Positions 43,860 through 52,869 of a stretch of DNA of 64,000 nt are shown here, in pieces (position 1 is the first letter of the stretch; every line of letters begins with the position of its first letter). The notes beneath the pieces were generated by a model. The model did no database searches. It saw only the letters and a list, made by a program, of their open reading frames with translations, and was not told the origin of the DNA. The DNA is taken from assembly GCF_004118155.1 (NCBI RefSeq), contig NZ_SAIQ01000001.1, positions 62,001-126,000 of the forward strand. Reading direction: 5' to 3'. The stretch comes from Edaphocola flava (GTDB taxonomy: Bacteria > Bacteroidota > Bacteroidia > Chitinophagales > Chitinophagaceae). Position numbers and translations under genes: made by a program.

Positions 43860-45353
43860 ATGACAATACAAGAATTTATCTCTCAATATAAAAACCATCC
43901 TGTACTTTTTGTTGGTACTGGTATAAGTTTGCGTTATTTAAAAAACTCATATACATGGGATGGCCTTTTAAAAAAAATTGCATTCGATTTTACTCAAAAC
44001 GAAGAGTACTATCTTGATATAAAATCTCAATGTTATATTGATGGAAAATTTAATTATTTAAAAATCGCAGAGATTCTTGAAAATGCTTTCAATCAGCATC
44101 TTCAAGAAAATCGGAGTGGCAAATTTGAGGCTATAAACAATATTTTTTATGAAAAAATGGCTAATGGTATATTCATTAGTCGATTTAAGATCTATATAAG
44201 TGAACTTTTATCAAAGTTAGAATTTAAGGAAGCACAAGAAGAAGAGCTGAAAAAGTTCAAAAAAATCAGAAAAAATATAGGTTCAGTTATTACGACAAAT
44301 TATGATCCGTTAATTGAGCATTTATTTGAATTCAACAAATTGATAGGTAATAACATTTTACTTAGTAACCCCTATGGTTCTGTCTATAAAATTCATGGTT
44401 GTTGTGAAGATCCCTCAAAAATAATTATTACTAATCAAGATTATGAAGAATTTGATAGTAAATATGAATTAATACGAGCACAATTATTGTCACTATTTAT
44501 ACATAATCCAATAATCTTTCTAGGATATAGTGTAGGAGACGATAATATAAAAAAAATCCTAAAAACAATTTTCACATATGTTGAACCAAATTCGGATTTA
44601 GCAACTAAAATAAAGAATAATTTCTTGCTAGTTGAATATGAACGAGATTTCAACAATGAACAAACCTCTGAGCATGATATAGTTCTAGAAAATGGCTTAA
44701 CGATTAGAATAAATAAAATTAAAACTGATAATTTTTCGATAATTTATGATGCAATCTCCAATCTTCAATTACCTATTACGGCACTGGATGTTAGGAAAGT
44801 TCAAACTATTGTAAAAGAGATATATGCAGGTGGCGAAATAAAGGTAAACATTACAGAAGATTTAGATTCTCTGAAAAATAGTGATAAAATATTAGCAATT
44901 GGATCTGCCAAAACAATTCAATATCAATATCAAACTGCTCCAGAACTACTCGCAAATTACTTTAATATAATTGATGAATCAAATGATCAAATTTTGTCGC
45001 TTATAGATAAATATAAAATACAGCCAAGTCAATACTTTCCTGTATTTGGGTTTGGACAAATTAATCCAAATATAGAGTGCCTTTCAACGTTAAAAGAACA
45101 GCAAGAGAAAAATTTAAGAAGTTGCATAAATCAAATTCCTATAGCGTTAAAAAAAGTGCATCAATCTATAGAAGGAATTATTGAGGATGAAAGTATACCC
45201 AATTCTTATAAAATGAATTCAATTATATGGAATACCTACGAATCAAACTTAAATCTTGATGAAGTAGAACTGTATTTGCGTGACAACTTTTCAATATCTG
45301 ATACATTTAGCAGAAAACTATTAAGTGCTTATGACTTGAGAAAATATCAATAA
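43860..45353 (+). CDS. SIR2-domain protein, solitary, A+T-rich (putative anti-phage NADase)
   Basis: 497 residues. The N-terminal about 270 form a SIR2-like (SIR2_2) Rossmann domain: VLFVGTGIS (15-23) binds NAD, ITTNYDPLIE at 144-153, the presumed catalytic His179 in YKIHGC, and FLGYSVGDDNI at 220-230. The C-terminal about 200 residues (IGSAKTIQYQYQ, then a helical region ending LSAYDLRKYQ) match nothing I know and may sense the trigger. SIR2 domains of ThsA, DSR and SIR2-HerA deplete NAD when phage is detected; the same role here is inference. GC is about 27% in two sampled lines against about 42% in glnS. No partner gene adjoins it. A -7-like TAACTTTA (43837-43844) leaves a leader of only about 9 nt. 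Confidence 0.85.
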   Translation: MTIQEFISQYKNHPVLFVGTGISLRYLKNSYTWDGLLKKIAFDFTQNEEYYLDIKSQCYIDGKFNYLKIAEILENAFNQHLQENRSGKFEAINNIFYEKMANGIFISRFKIYISELLSKLEFKEAQEEELKKFKKIRKNIGSVITTNYDPLIEHLFEFNKLIGNNILLSNPYGSVYKIHGCCEDPSKIIITNQDYEEFDSKYELIRAQLLSLFIHNPIIFLGYSVGDDNIKKILKTIFTYVEPNSDLATKIKNNFLLVEYERDFNNEQTSEHDIVLENGLTIRINKIKTDNFSIIYDAISNLQLPITALDVRKVQTIVKEIYAGGEIKVNITEDLDSLKNSDKILAIGSAKTIQYQYQTAPELLANYFNIIDESNDQILSLIDKYKIQPSQYFPVFGFGQINPNIECLSTLKEQQEKNLRSCINQIPIALKKVHQSIEGIIEDESIPNSYKMNSIIWNTYESNLNLDEVELYLRDNFSISDTFSRKLLSAYDLRKYQ

Positions 45354-45414
45354 CAACTTACTCTTTAAACGTTATAGTTTACCTAAACAATTTTCACGAA
45401 AGTAGATTTCTTCC

Positions 45415-45422
45415 TATCTTTG
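45415..45422 (+). promoter_or_regulatory. -7 element of a probably leaderless gene
   Basis: TATCTTTG, exact consensus, ends 7 bp before the ATG at 45430, so the RNA should start at or next to the start codon. Confidence 0.5.
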
Positions 45423-45429
45423 ATGCATT

Positions 45430-45648
45430 ATGTTTCTGAAGATATTAATTTTTTTAATCGTAATCAGCCTTATCGCACGTTTCGTGCTGCGTTTCTTACT
45501 GCCTATCATGCAGGTGACCCGTGCTGCCCGACAGCAGATGCAGGATATGCAGCAGCATATGAATGCGATGAACAACCAGCGTGCCGAAAAGCAAAAGCCC
45601 AATCAAAGACTGGATGGTGAATTTATTGATTACGAAGAAGTCAAATAG
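45430..45648 (+). CDS. DUF4834 family membrane protein
   Basis: 72 residues. An N-terminal helix (LKILIFLIVISLIARFVLRF) followed by a Gln/Met-rich amphipathic segment (ARQQMQDMQQHMNAMNNQRA) and the conserved acidic end LDGEFIDYEEVK of DUF4834. Inner-membrane anchored, soluble part in the cytoplasm. Function unknown. Terminator follows. Confidence 0.85.
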   Translation: MFLKILIFLIVISLIARFVLRFLLPIMQVTRAARQQMQDMQQHMNAMNNQRAEKQKPNQRLDGEFIDYEEVK

Positions 45649-45676
45649 CACTCACCCACCTTTTTTATAGCAGATT

Positions 45677-45705
45677 TGCCCGGCCCCTGAGCCGGGCATT
45701 TTTAT
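45677..45705 (+). terminator. Terminator of the DUF4834 gene
   Basis: 8-bp GC-rich stem TGCCCGGC with its partner (45677-45684 and 45691-45698), 6-nt loop, then a T-run. Confidence 0.82.
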
Positions 45706-45754
45706 ATCCTGCATAAATTATCTCCCATTATTTTATCAGCTAGGCTGCATTAGG

Positions 45755-45762
45755 TATATTTG
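45755..45762 (+). promoter_or_regulatory. -7 element of glnS
   Basis: TATATTTG, exact TAnnTTTG, 35 bp before the glnS ATG. Confidence 0.55.
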
Positions 45763-45797
45763 CAGCGTTATGTAACATTTTATAACAAAACATTACC

Positions 45798-47465
45798 ATG
45801 AGCGAAGAACGTTCTCTGAATTTTATAGAAGAAATTATTGAAAAAGACCTGGAAGCCGGAACCCACGAAGGCCGTGTACACACACGCTTTCCGCCCGAGC
45901 CTAACGGTTATTTACATATAGGTCATGCCAAATCGATCTGCCTGAACTTTGGCCTGGCTAAAAAATATAACGGCAAGTGCAACCTGCGCTTCGACGATAC
46001 CAACCCTGTAACCGAAGATACCGAGTATGTAGAGAGCATCATGAATGATGTACGCTGGCTGGGCTTCGACTGGGATGAACTGCATTATACCTCCGACTAT
46101 TTCGATCAACTGCATGACTTTGCGGTAGACCTGATCAAAAAAGGACTGGCTTATGTAGACGATTCTACCTCGGAAGAGATCGCTGCCACAAAAGGCAACA
46201 TCGACCGTCCGGGTACGAACAGTCCGTTCCGCGACAGAACGGTTGATGAAAACCTGCAACTGTTTACCGAAATGCGTGAAGGTAAATATGCCGATGGTGA
46301 GAAAGTATTGCGTGCCAAAATAGATATGGCGCATCCGAATATGCTGCTGCGCGATCCGATCATTTACCGGATCAAACATGCACATCACCACCGTACCGGC
46401 GACAAATGGTGCATCTACCCGATGTATGATTTCGCACACGGACAAAGTGATAGTATTGAAAAGATTACCCACTCGATCTGTACCCTGGAGTTTATCCACC
46501 ACAGACCATTATATGACTGGTGTATTGATAAGCTGGGTATCTTCCCTTCACATCAATACGAGTTTGCCCGCCTGAACCTGAATTATACGGTGATGAGCAA
46601 GCGTAAACTACTGCAACTGGTCAATGAAAAACAAGTGAATGGCTGGGACGATCCGCGTATGCCTACCATCAGTGGTATGCGCCGCAGAGGATATACACCG
46701 GAGAGCATCCGCAAGTTTGCAGAAACCATCGGTGTGGCGAAGCGTGAAAACCTGATTGACATAGGCCTGCTGGAATTCTGTGTGCGTGAGCACCTGAATA
46801 AAGTGGCCCTGCGTCGTATGGCAGTACTGGATCCGATCAAACTGATCATCACCAATTATCCTGAAGGACAAACTGAGACACTGAGTGCAGAGAATAATCC
46901 TGAGGATGAAAACGGCGGCCACCGCCCGATCAGCTTCAGTAATACTTTATGGATCGAGCGTGATGACTTTATGGAGAACCCTCCGGCCAAGTACTTCCGC
47001 CTGGGTGTAGGACTGAAATCCCGTCTGAAGCATGCATATATCGTGGAATGTACCGGTTTCAAAAAAGACGAAAACGGCAATGTAACGGAAGTATACTGTA
47101 CTTATTTCCCGGAAAGCAAGAGCGGTAGCGATACCAGCGGCATTAAGGTAAAAGGTACTATGCACTGGGTAGACGCCAACACTGCAGAGACTGCGGAGAT
47201 ACGCCTGTACGACCGCCTGTTCAAGGTGGAGAACCCGGCTACTGAAGAAGGCGATTTTAAAGATTATATCAATACAGATTCTTTAAGCACAATCTCTAAA
47301 GCGTATATCGAACCGGCACTGAAAGACGCTACCCTTGCGGACCGTTTCCAGTTTCTGCGTATCGGTTATTTTGCTTTAGATACAGACAGTACTGCAGACC
47401 ATATCGTGTTCAACAAAACGGTAGGGCTGAAAGACAGCTGGAGCAAAGAACAAAAGAAAGGATAA
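45798..47465 (+). CDS. glnS: Glutamine--tRNA ligase
   Basis: 555 residues, E. coli-like length. HIGH motif in PNGYLHIGHAKSICLNFGLA, DDTNPVTEDTEYVESI, and the KMSKS-type VMSKRKLLQLV. The C-terminal anticodon-binding beta-barrels follow from about residue 340. Charges tRNA-Gln directly, so this organism need not depend on GatCAB for glutamine. Class I synthetase, cytoplasmic. Ends in a hairpin before fabG. Confidence 0.97.
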   Translation: MSEERSLNFIEEIIEKDLEAGTHEGRVHTRFPPEPNGYLHIGHAKSICLNFGLAKKYNGKCNLRFDDTNPVTEDTEYVESIMNDVRWLGFDWDELHYTSDYFDQLHDFAVDLIKKGLAYVDDSTSEEIAATKGNIDRPGTNSPFRDRTVDENLQLFTEMREGKYADGEKVLRAKIDMAHPNMLLRDPIIYRIKHAHHHRTGDKWCIYPMYDFAHGQSDSIEKITHSICTLEFIHHRPLYDWCIDKLGIFPSHQYEFARLNLNYTVMSKRKLLQLVNEKQVNGWDDPRMPTISGMRRRGYTPESIRKFAETIGVAKRENLIDIGLLEFCVREHLNKVALRRMAVLDPIKLIITNYPEGQTETLSAENNPEDENGGHRPISFSNTLWIERDDFMENPPAKYFRLGVGLKSRLKHAYIVECTGFKKDENGNVTEVYCTYFPESKSGSDTSGIKVKGTMHWVDANTAETAEIRLYDRLFKVENPATEEGDFKDYINTDSLSTISKAYIEPALKDATLADRFQFLRIGYFALDTDSTADHIVFNKTVGLKDSWSKEQKKG

Positions 47466-47481
47466 ACCTGATTAAGAATAC

Positions 47482-47516
47482 ATCATTTAAAGGAAGCAAC
47501 GCTTCCTTTAAATGAT
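47482..47516. terminator. Terminator after glnS
   Basis: 16-bp perfect arms (47482-47497 with 47501-47516; core TTTAAAGGAAGC) and 3-nt loop. Its right arm includes an ATG at 47512 in frame with fabG, which is therefore unlikely to be the start. Confidence 0.82.
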
Positions 47517-47535
47517 AATACATCTACAGACAAAT

Positions 47536-48264
47536 ATGAAGTATGCATTAGTTACCGGAGGCTCAAGAGGTATAGGACGCGCAGTTTGCGTGGCCCTGGC
47601 GCAACTGGGCTACCCGGTGATCATCAATTACAAAGGGAATGTAACCGCAGCTGAAGAGACTGCGGCTATGGTAAAGGCTGCCGGACAGGAAGCTGTTTTA
47701 TTACCCTTCGATGTAGCGAAAAAAGAAGACGTAACCGCTGCTTTGGGTGGCTGGATAGAAGCCAATAAAGGCAGTACTATAGAAGTACTGGTCAATAATG
47801 CAGGCATCCGTAATGATGTACTCATGGCCTTTATGGAAGATGAGCAATGGCGCTCGGTACTGGATACCAGCCTCGAAGGCATGTACAATGTAACCCGTAC
47901 CATTATGCAACCTTTGCTGATGAACCGTTTCGGCCGCATCATCAATATTGTATCGCTCAGCGGACTGAAAGGTATGCCGGGACAGGTGAACTATTCTGCG
48001 GCTAAAGCAGGCATCATTGGTGCGACCAAGGCTTTGGCACAGGAGATTGCCAAGCGTAACATTACGGTGAATGCAATTGCTCCGGGCTTCGTTGCTTCGG
48101 ATATGACCAGCGACCTGAATGAAAAAGAACTGTCTGCTATGATCCCGATGAACCGTTTCGGTAAACCGGAGGAAGTGGCGGCACTGGTAAAATTCCTGGC
48201 TTCTAAAGATGCAGGATACATTACCGGTCAGGTGATCTCCATCAATGGTGGGTTGTATACCTAA
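47536..48264 (+). CDS. fabG: 3-oxoacyl-ACP reductase, SDR family (flexirubin-type FabG)
   Basis: 242 residues from MKYALVTGGSRGIGRAV. NAD(P) motif TGGSRGIG, NNAGIRNDVLMAF, active site Ser/Tyr/Lys in NIVSLSGLKGMPGQVNYSAAKAG. It reduces 3-oxoacyl-ACP to 3-hydroxyacyl-ACP. The N-terminus and GIRNDVLMAFM resemble the FabG copies of aryl-polyene and flexirubin clusters more than the fatty-acid housekeeping copy; with the 40191-43153 genes it may serve pigment synthesis. The start 24 bp inside a longer frame is preferred because the upstream ATG is in the terminator stem. Confidence 0.88.
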   Translation: MKYALVTGGSRGIGRAVCVALAQLGYPVIINYKGNVTAAEETAAMVKAAGQEAVLLPFDVAKKEDVTAALGGWIEANKGSTIEVLVNNAGIRNDVLMAFMEDEQWRSVLDTSLEGMYNVTRTIMQPLLMNRFGRIINIVSLSGLKGMPGQVNYSAAKAGIIGATKALAQEIAKRNITVNAIAPGFVASDMTSDLNEKELSAMIPMNRFGKPEEVAALVKFLASKDAGYITGQVISINGGLYT

Positions 48265-48310
48265 ACAGATTTGTCTTTAATACTATAAAATAATTTTACA
48301 ACATATTATA

Positions 48311-50080
48311 ATGTATCGTTCGCACAATTGCGGGGAACTCCGCGCTACACATATCAATGAGGAAGTAAGCCTGAGCGGCTGGGTACAGACCGTAAAAAAA
48401 CTGGGGAGTATCACTTTTGTGAACATTCGTGACCGTTATGGCATCACCCAGTTATTTTTCAATGAAGCTATGACCGTACAGCTGAACGAGAACCCACTGG
48501 GCCGCGAATACGTGATCCAGGCCAAAGGTAAGGTGATCGAGCGCAGCAGCAAGAATCCTAAAATGCCTACCGGTGATATTGAAATTGAAGTAACGGAATA
48601 TACCATCCTGAACAAATCGGCCGTACCACCATTTACCATCGAAGAAGAAACCGATGGGGGGGATGAGCTGCGTATGAAATACCGCTACCTGGACCTGCGC
48701 CGCCCTACCCTGCGCCGCAACCTGGAGCTGCGTTACAACGTAAACCGTGCTGCCCGTAACTACCTGCATGAGCAGGGATTTATGGATATCGAAACGCCAT
48801 TCCTGATCAAATCTACCCCGGAAGGTGCCCGCGACTTCATCGTACCATCCCGTATGAATGAAGGTCAGTTTTATGCCCTGCCGCAAAGCCCGCAGACCTT
48901 CAAGCAATTGCTGATGGTGAGCGGTTATGATAAATACTACCAGGTGGTAAAATGTTTCCGTGATGAGGATCTGCGTGCAGATCGTCAGCCGGAATTTACC
49001 CAGATCGACTGTGAAATGAGCTTCGTAGAACAGGAAGATATTCTGCAAACCTTCGAAGGCATGTTCAAGCATATCTTTAAAGAAATTAAAGGACTGGAGA
49101 TCAATGATGCCTTTCCGCGCATGACCTGGCACGAATCTATGCGTGACTATGGTAATGACAAGCCGGATATCCGTTTCGGCATGAAGATCCAGAACCTGAA
49201 AGTCAGCAATACCGTACATTGTGAAGTACTGAACGGTGTAGACTTCAAGGTGACTAATGAGGCAGAGAGTATCTTAGCCATCTGCGTACCTAACGGTGCT
49301 GACTATACGCGTAAGCAAACTGATGAACTGACGGAGTGGGTGAAACGCCCGCAGATCGGTATGACCGGTCTGCTGTTCATCAAATGTAATACCGACGGTA
49401 CTTATAAGAGTTCCGTTGATAAATTCTTAGATGAAGCCCGTCAGAAAGCGATTGCGGAAGCCTGTGGTGCACAAGCGGGTGATATCATCCTGATGCTGGC
49501 CGGTGGCGAAGACCGTACCCGTGCTGCTATGGCTACCCTGCGCCTGGAAATGGGCGAAAGACTGGGCCTGCGCAATCCGGAAGAGTTTGCTCCGCTGTGG
49601 GTTTTAGACTTCCCATTGTTTGAGCATAACGAAGAAGATAACCGCTGGTACGCCAAGCACCATCCGTTCACCGCACCAAAACCGGAGCATATCGAACTGA
49701 TGAACGATCAGAGCCGTTTCGGCGAGATCAATGCCAATGCTTACGACATCGTACTGAACGGTACCGAGATCGGCGGTGGTTCTATCCGTATCTATCAAAG
49801 AGAATTGCAGGAGAAAATGTTTGCCGCCCTAGGCATGAGCAAAAAAGAAAGCCAGGAGCAATTTGGCTTCTTATTAGGTGCCTTCGAGTACGGTGCACCT
49901 CCACACGGCGGACTGGCATTCGGTTTCGACCGTCTGTGTGCCCTGCTGGGTGGTGAAGAAAGCATCCGCGACTTTATTGCCTTCCCTAAAAACAACTCCG
50001 GCCGCGATGTGATGCTGGATGCTCCGGCACATGTAGAACCCAAGCAACTGGATGAACTGAAGTTAAAGGTGAATCTGTAA
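48311..50080 (+). CDS. aspS: Aspartate--tRNA ligase
   Basis: 589 residues. N-terminal OB-fold anticodon domain ([20 protein letters not shown]), class II motif 2 [18 protein letters not shown], the bacterial GAD insertion domain around residues 290-420, and motif 3 [18 protein letters not shown]. The bacterial (AspRS-B) length with GAD domain suggests a discriminating or non-discriminating type that I cannot settle. Cytoplasmic. The region after it is repeat DNA. Confidence 0.97.
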   Translation: MYRSHNCGELRATHINEEVSLSGWVQTVKKLGSITFVNIRDRYGITQLFFNEAMTVQLNENPLGREYVIQAKGKVIERSSKNPKMPTGDIEIEVTEYTILNKSAVPPFTIEEETDGGDELRMKYRYLDLRRPTLRRNLELRYNVNRAARNYLHEQGFMDIETPFLIKSTPEGARDFIVPSRMNEGQFYALPQSPQTFKQLLMVSGYDKYYQVVKCFRDEDLRADRQPEFTQIDCEMSFVEQEDILQTFEGMFKHIFKEIKGLEINDAFPRMTWHESMRDYGNDKPDIRFGMKIQNLKVSNTVHCEVLNGVDFKVTNEAESILAICVPNGADYTRKQTDELTEWVKRPQIGMTGLLFIKCNTDGTYKSSVDKFLDEARQKAIAEACGAQAGDIILMLAGGEDRTRAAMATLRLEMGERLGLRNPEEFAPLWVLDFPLFEHNEEDNRWYAKHHPFTAPKPEHIELMNDQSRFGEINANAYDIVLNGTEIGGGSIRIYQRELQEKMFAALGMSKKESQEQFGFLLGAFEYGAPPHGGLAFGFDRLCALLGGEESIRDFIAFPKNNSGRDVMLDAPAHVEPKQLDELKLKVNL

Positions 50081-50088
50081 AGAAACAC

Positions 50089-50166
50089 TTCGAGTGACAC
50101 GTAGTGAAGTGGAGAAATCTGTCTCTATCGTCATTTCGAGTGACACGTAGTGAAGTCGAGAAATCT
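50089..50166. repeat. Two copies of a REP-like 32-bp element
   Basis: TTCGAGTGACACGTAGTGAA begins both copies (50089-50120 and 50135-50166), which continue to GAGAAATCT and differ at one base, 46 bp apart. The unit has partly self-complementary ends (TTCGAG near the start, CGAGAA near the end). Similar TTTCGAG...GAGAAATCT elements are scattered in Bacteroidota intergenic DNA. An 82-codon open frame over them is not a gene. Confidence 0.75.
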
Positions 50167-50178
50167 CCTATAGTATCT

Positions 50179-50232
50179 ATAATAATAGCGCAGCGCACTG
50201 ATCTCTGGATCAGTGCGCTGCGCTATTATTAT
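50179..50232 (+). terminator. Long perfect inverted repeat after aspS
   Basis: 25-bp arms (50179-50203 with 50208-50232; core GCGCAGCGCACTGATC), 4-nt loop. Serves as the only terminator-like structure after aspS. The following 50233-50501 is A+T-rich with no feature seen. Confidence 0.75.
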
Positions 50233-50501
50233 TATGTGTCCTGTTCTGAAATCTCAATATTATACCTGCTATTGATCACCAAGCACTTATCTCTATATAA
50301 TGGAAACCTGTTTTATTTTGGAGAAAAACAAGGGGAAAAAGGCGGCGATTGAAAAAGTAAAAATCAGGCTATTACTCAAAGAAATCCTACCCTACTTTAA
50401 TGATATATATCTGAAAAAAGAAAAATATTCAAATTTATATGACAAATAATTTACTATCATAGCGTTATAAATTCAACTTACATTTCTGTGAAAAAATTAA
50501 T

Positions 50502-50540
50502 TTGAATTAACTTTTTTTAGATTTCTATAACTTACATTTG
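50502..50540 (+). promoter_or_regulatory. Promoter of the orphan lipoprotein gene
   Basis: TACATTTG (50533-50540) is an exact -7 element 25 bp before the ATG. The nearest TTG (50502-50504) is 28 bp upstream, a little far for a -33. Confidence 0.5.
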
Positions 50541-50565
50541 TCATGAATATAAAATTTATTTATTT

Positions 50566-51831
50566 ATGAAAAAAACAAAATTTAGCATTATTGCATTGTC
50601 GGCTCTTTTATTTTGTGTTGGGCTGTTTACAATCTATTCTTGTAACAAAGATGTTAGCCCTGGTCAATGTGGTACTCCGGGAACACAGTTAGCTGCCAAG
50701 ATACACAGTCAAGTAACATTCCCTAACAAGGTAACCAGTACTGTAAGTTTTATGGATAAGGATGAGTATAAGAATCGTCCTGATGCTTGTGTTTATGCAT
50801 GGGCTGAAGAAAGCTATTCACCCAACCAAATGGTACAGCTTTTAAACAGTTTTGGTATTATGCAAATTAACAATCAACAAAATCTGTTAGGTATAATTGC
50901 TTACTATGGTAATGATAAAAAAGATTACGTTTTAAATAATGATTTAGTTTATGGCTTCTTAGTTCTGACTAATGATGACAAGGGATATATGTACACTCAA
51001 GTATTCCAAAAAAACGGAAACAAATTTGAACACTTACCAAAATTCGATTCTAAAATATGGAAGCTGTTAATGACCGAGCGTAATGATTTAGCCAAAATAC
51101 TGGCTGGCAGAAATAACGATCTTGGTTATGCTGTAAGAATTGTAAACAGACAAAGTACTTACAAACCAGCAGTAAGAGGAACAAGAGCAAATAACTTTCA
51201 ACACCAAATTGATGCTGAATTAAAAGGATTAACAACTTTAGAATACAGCACGCATATCATGCGTAAATTTACTGAACCTGAACATGCTGGCAATAAAACA
51301 TGTTCTTTACAGGAATGTAAAGTTACTGGTAAAGGTCGTTGTGCAGATGCATTTCCATCAGAAACACCTTTTTGTGATGAAGATAAAACAATTGGAGAAA
51401 CCTGTGGAGGTAAAATTGCATATCAAGTTGCTGAAATGACAAATCTTGATGTAATGAATGCAACTGTAAATTTTCGTGACAATATCCTTAGTCAATCAAG
51501 CTATGGTATCCACTTTACAGAAGACCTTGAATATGTAGGATATATTTTTACGCAACACTTATCTATGTCTGATGCACTTGATATAGTTGATGTAATGGAT
51601 CATGTAATTTATCCATTGGCACAAAAATTAAATAATCCTGATGCCATGAATGATAACACTGCATTTATGACTACTGCACAAGCAACAGCTTTACATAATA
51701 TCATTACTCAAATTCGTGCATTGTCTACTGATGGTCTTTATAATGAAATCTTAGACGAAATGAGTGCTAACGTTACTTATGTACAAGGAATGACTACTGC
51801 ACAAGTATACCATGAATTAATTCCAAGTTAA
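50566..51831 (+). CDS. A+T-rich orphan lipoprotein
   Basis: 421 residues. Lipoprotein signal (LFCVGLFTIYSCNKD) with Cys as first mature residue. The body has a Cys cluster near residues 245-285 (CSLQECKVTGKGRC, FCDEDKTIGETCGG) that could form disulphides in the periplasm or at the surface, and a helical C-terminus (LDIVDVMDHVIYPLAQKLN). I recognise no family. GC is about 30% in a sampled line, well below the neighbours, which suggests recent acquisition. Own promoter and long terminator make it an independent unit. Confidence 0.78.
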   Translation: MKKTKFSIIALSALLFCVGLFTIYSCNKDVSPGQCGTPGTQLAAKIHSQVTFPNKVTSTVSFMDKDEYKNRPDACVYAWAEESYSPNQMVQLLNSFGIMQINNQQNLLGIIAYYGNDKKDYVLNNDLVYGFLVLTNDDKGYMYTQVFQKNGNKFEHLPKFDSKIWKLLMTERNDLAKILAGRNNDLGYAVRIVNRQSTYKPAVRGTRANNFQHQIDAELKGLTTLEYSTHIMRKFTEPEHAGNKTCSLQECKVTGKGRCADAFPSETPFCDEDKTIGETCGGKIAYQVAEMTNLDVMNATVNFRDNILSQSSYGIHFTEDLEYVGYIFTQHLSMSDALDIVDVMDHVIYPLAQKLNNPDAMNDNTAFMTTAQATALHNIITQIRALSTDGLYNEILDEMSANVTYVQGMTTAQVYHELIPS

Positions 51832-51847
51832 TTACATATAATATCAC

Positions 51848-51900
51848 ATAATGTTAAATAAAAAAGGGCTCAAATAGAGTCCTTTTTTATTTAACATTAT
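51848..51900 (+). terminator. Long-armed terminator of the orphan lipoprotein
   Basis: 24-bp arms (51848-51871 with 51877-51900) with one G-T pair, core AAAAAAGGGCTC, loop AAATA, with T-run inside the right arm. Confidence 0.87.
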
Positions 51901-51971
51901 AGTCTAACATACTTGTTCCTTCACTGACGCGCTCCCAGCGCATAACCCCAAATACCCCAGTACAGAAACAC

Positions 51972-51995
51972 AAAAGGAGCCGCACGGCTCCTTTT
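51972..51995 (-). terminator. Terminator of the gene ending at 51997
   Basis: 11-bp stem AAAAGGAGCCG (51972-51982 with 51985-51995), just after the minus-strand stop. Confidence 0.75.
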
Positions 51996-51996
51996 T

Positions 51997-52677
51997 CTAT
52001 TCCTCCATATCCTGTTCCAAACCTCGTTCATGACGGCCACCCAGGTTCTGGATCATGCGTGCAGACCGGTATTCCCGCTCCAGGGCCGTATCAGCAAACA
52101 GGTTCATGAGGCTGTCGATCTTATACAGACAAAGCCGCAGGCTGGCAATCAGTTCCGGTATATGCTCCTGGTTATAGGTCCTGCGCTCCACAATCGTGGT
52201 ACGCGGACGGCTGATCTGTTGCTCAAATGCATTGATCAGCTCATTGAGATTGGTAATATCATTATGCGTAATACAGTAAGCCTGCAATTGCAATTCCAGG
52301 GCCTGAAGGCGGGTATAAATATCCTTCAGCTTAGACAGCGTCAGGTTGTCGGGGCGTTGCAGCAAAGCCGTTCTGGATACCCTTAACTGATCATGCAATG
52401 CCGGGTTATTGGTATCGAGCGCATAAACGCTGGCCCTTTTGGCCAGATTCACTGCCAGTTGTACGGCCCGCGCCTCCGTGTCCAGTTTATGTTCCGTAAC
52501 GCCTTCCGATCGCAGTTCTGCACCTTTAGCAGCTGTAGACAGGTCGCGGATCAGCTGCGCAAAGGTATCGGACTGTTGCACGAAGACCGGAACCGGTAGC
52601 CAGATAGCTTTGTTAGTGTCCAGCACCTGCTGTACGGAACGGCACATGGACAGAAAATTGACTTCTTTCTGATTCAT
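51997..52677 (-). CDS. Hypothetical helical protein
   Basis: 226 residues from the ATG at 52675-52677 (MNQKEVNFLSMCRSVQQVLD); the frame extends to 52716 but lacks support. No signal peptide or membrane helix. Sequence is helical and charged throughout (KLKDIYTRLQALELQLQAYC, LIASLRLCLYKIDSLMNLFA), suggesting a helical bundle in the cytoplasm. Homologues are likely confined to the lineage. Unrecognised. Confidence 0.65.
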   Translation of the reverse strand: MNQKEVNFLSMCRSVQQVLDTNKAIWLPVPVFVQQSDTFAQLIRDLSTAAKGAELRSEGVTEHKLDTEARAVQLAVNLAKRASVYALDTNNPALHDQLRVSRTALLQRPDNLTLSKLKDIYTRLQALELQLQAYCITHNDITNLNELINAFEQQISRPRTTIVERRTYNQEHIPELIASLRLCLYKIDSLMNLFADTALEREYRSARMIQNLGGRHERGLEQDMEE

Positions 52678-52869
52678 AGCATTTTTAGTTTTAACGGTTT
52701 TAAATAAGCATGACAATGCTCTCTGCTACTCAAATATAAGTATCAAAAATCCCTTATAATGCAGTCCAGTAAACGATTTCATTATTTTTATACAGCATAT
52801 TGACTATCAACATCTTTCTCTTGATCTATTTTTATCAACCAACTTAATGACTACGATGCTGTTATATAC

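Noticed and set aside
43543-45353. Two-gene defence system formed by the small TM protein and SIR2
   Set aside because: The TM gene has host-like composition, its own promoter-like element and an 83-bp gap; no evidence joins them.
47512-47535. Upstream ATG for fabG
   Set aside because: It is in the right arm of the glnS terminator; SDR proteins begin at MKYALVTGG.
50104-50352. 82-codon open frame after aspS
   Set aside because: It lies over the REP-like repeats and the long hairpin; such frames arise from the repeat itself and it has no good start signal.
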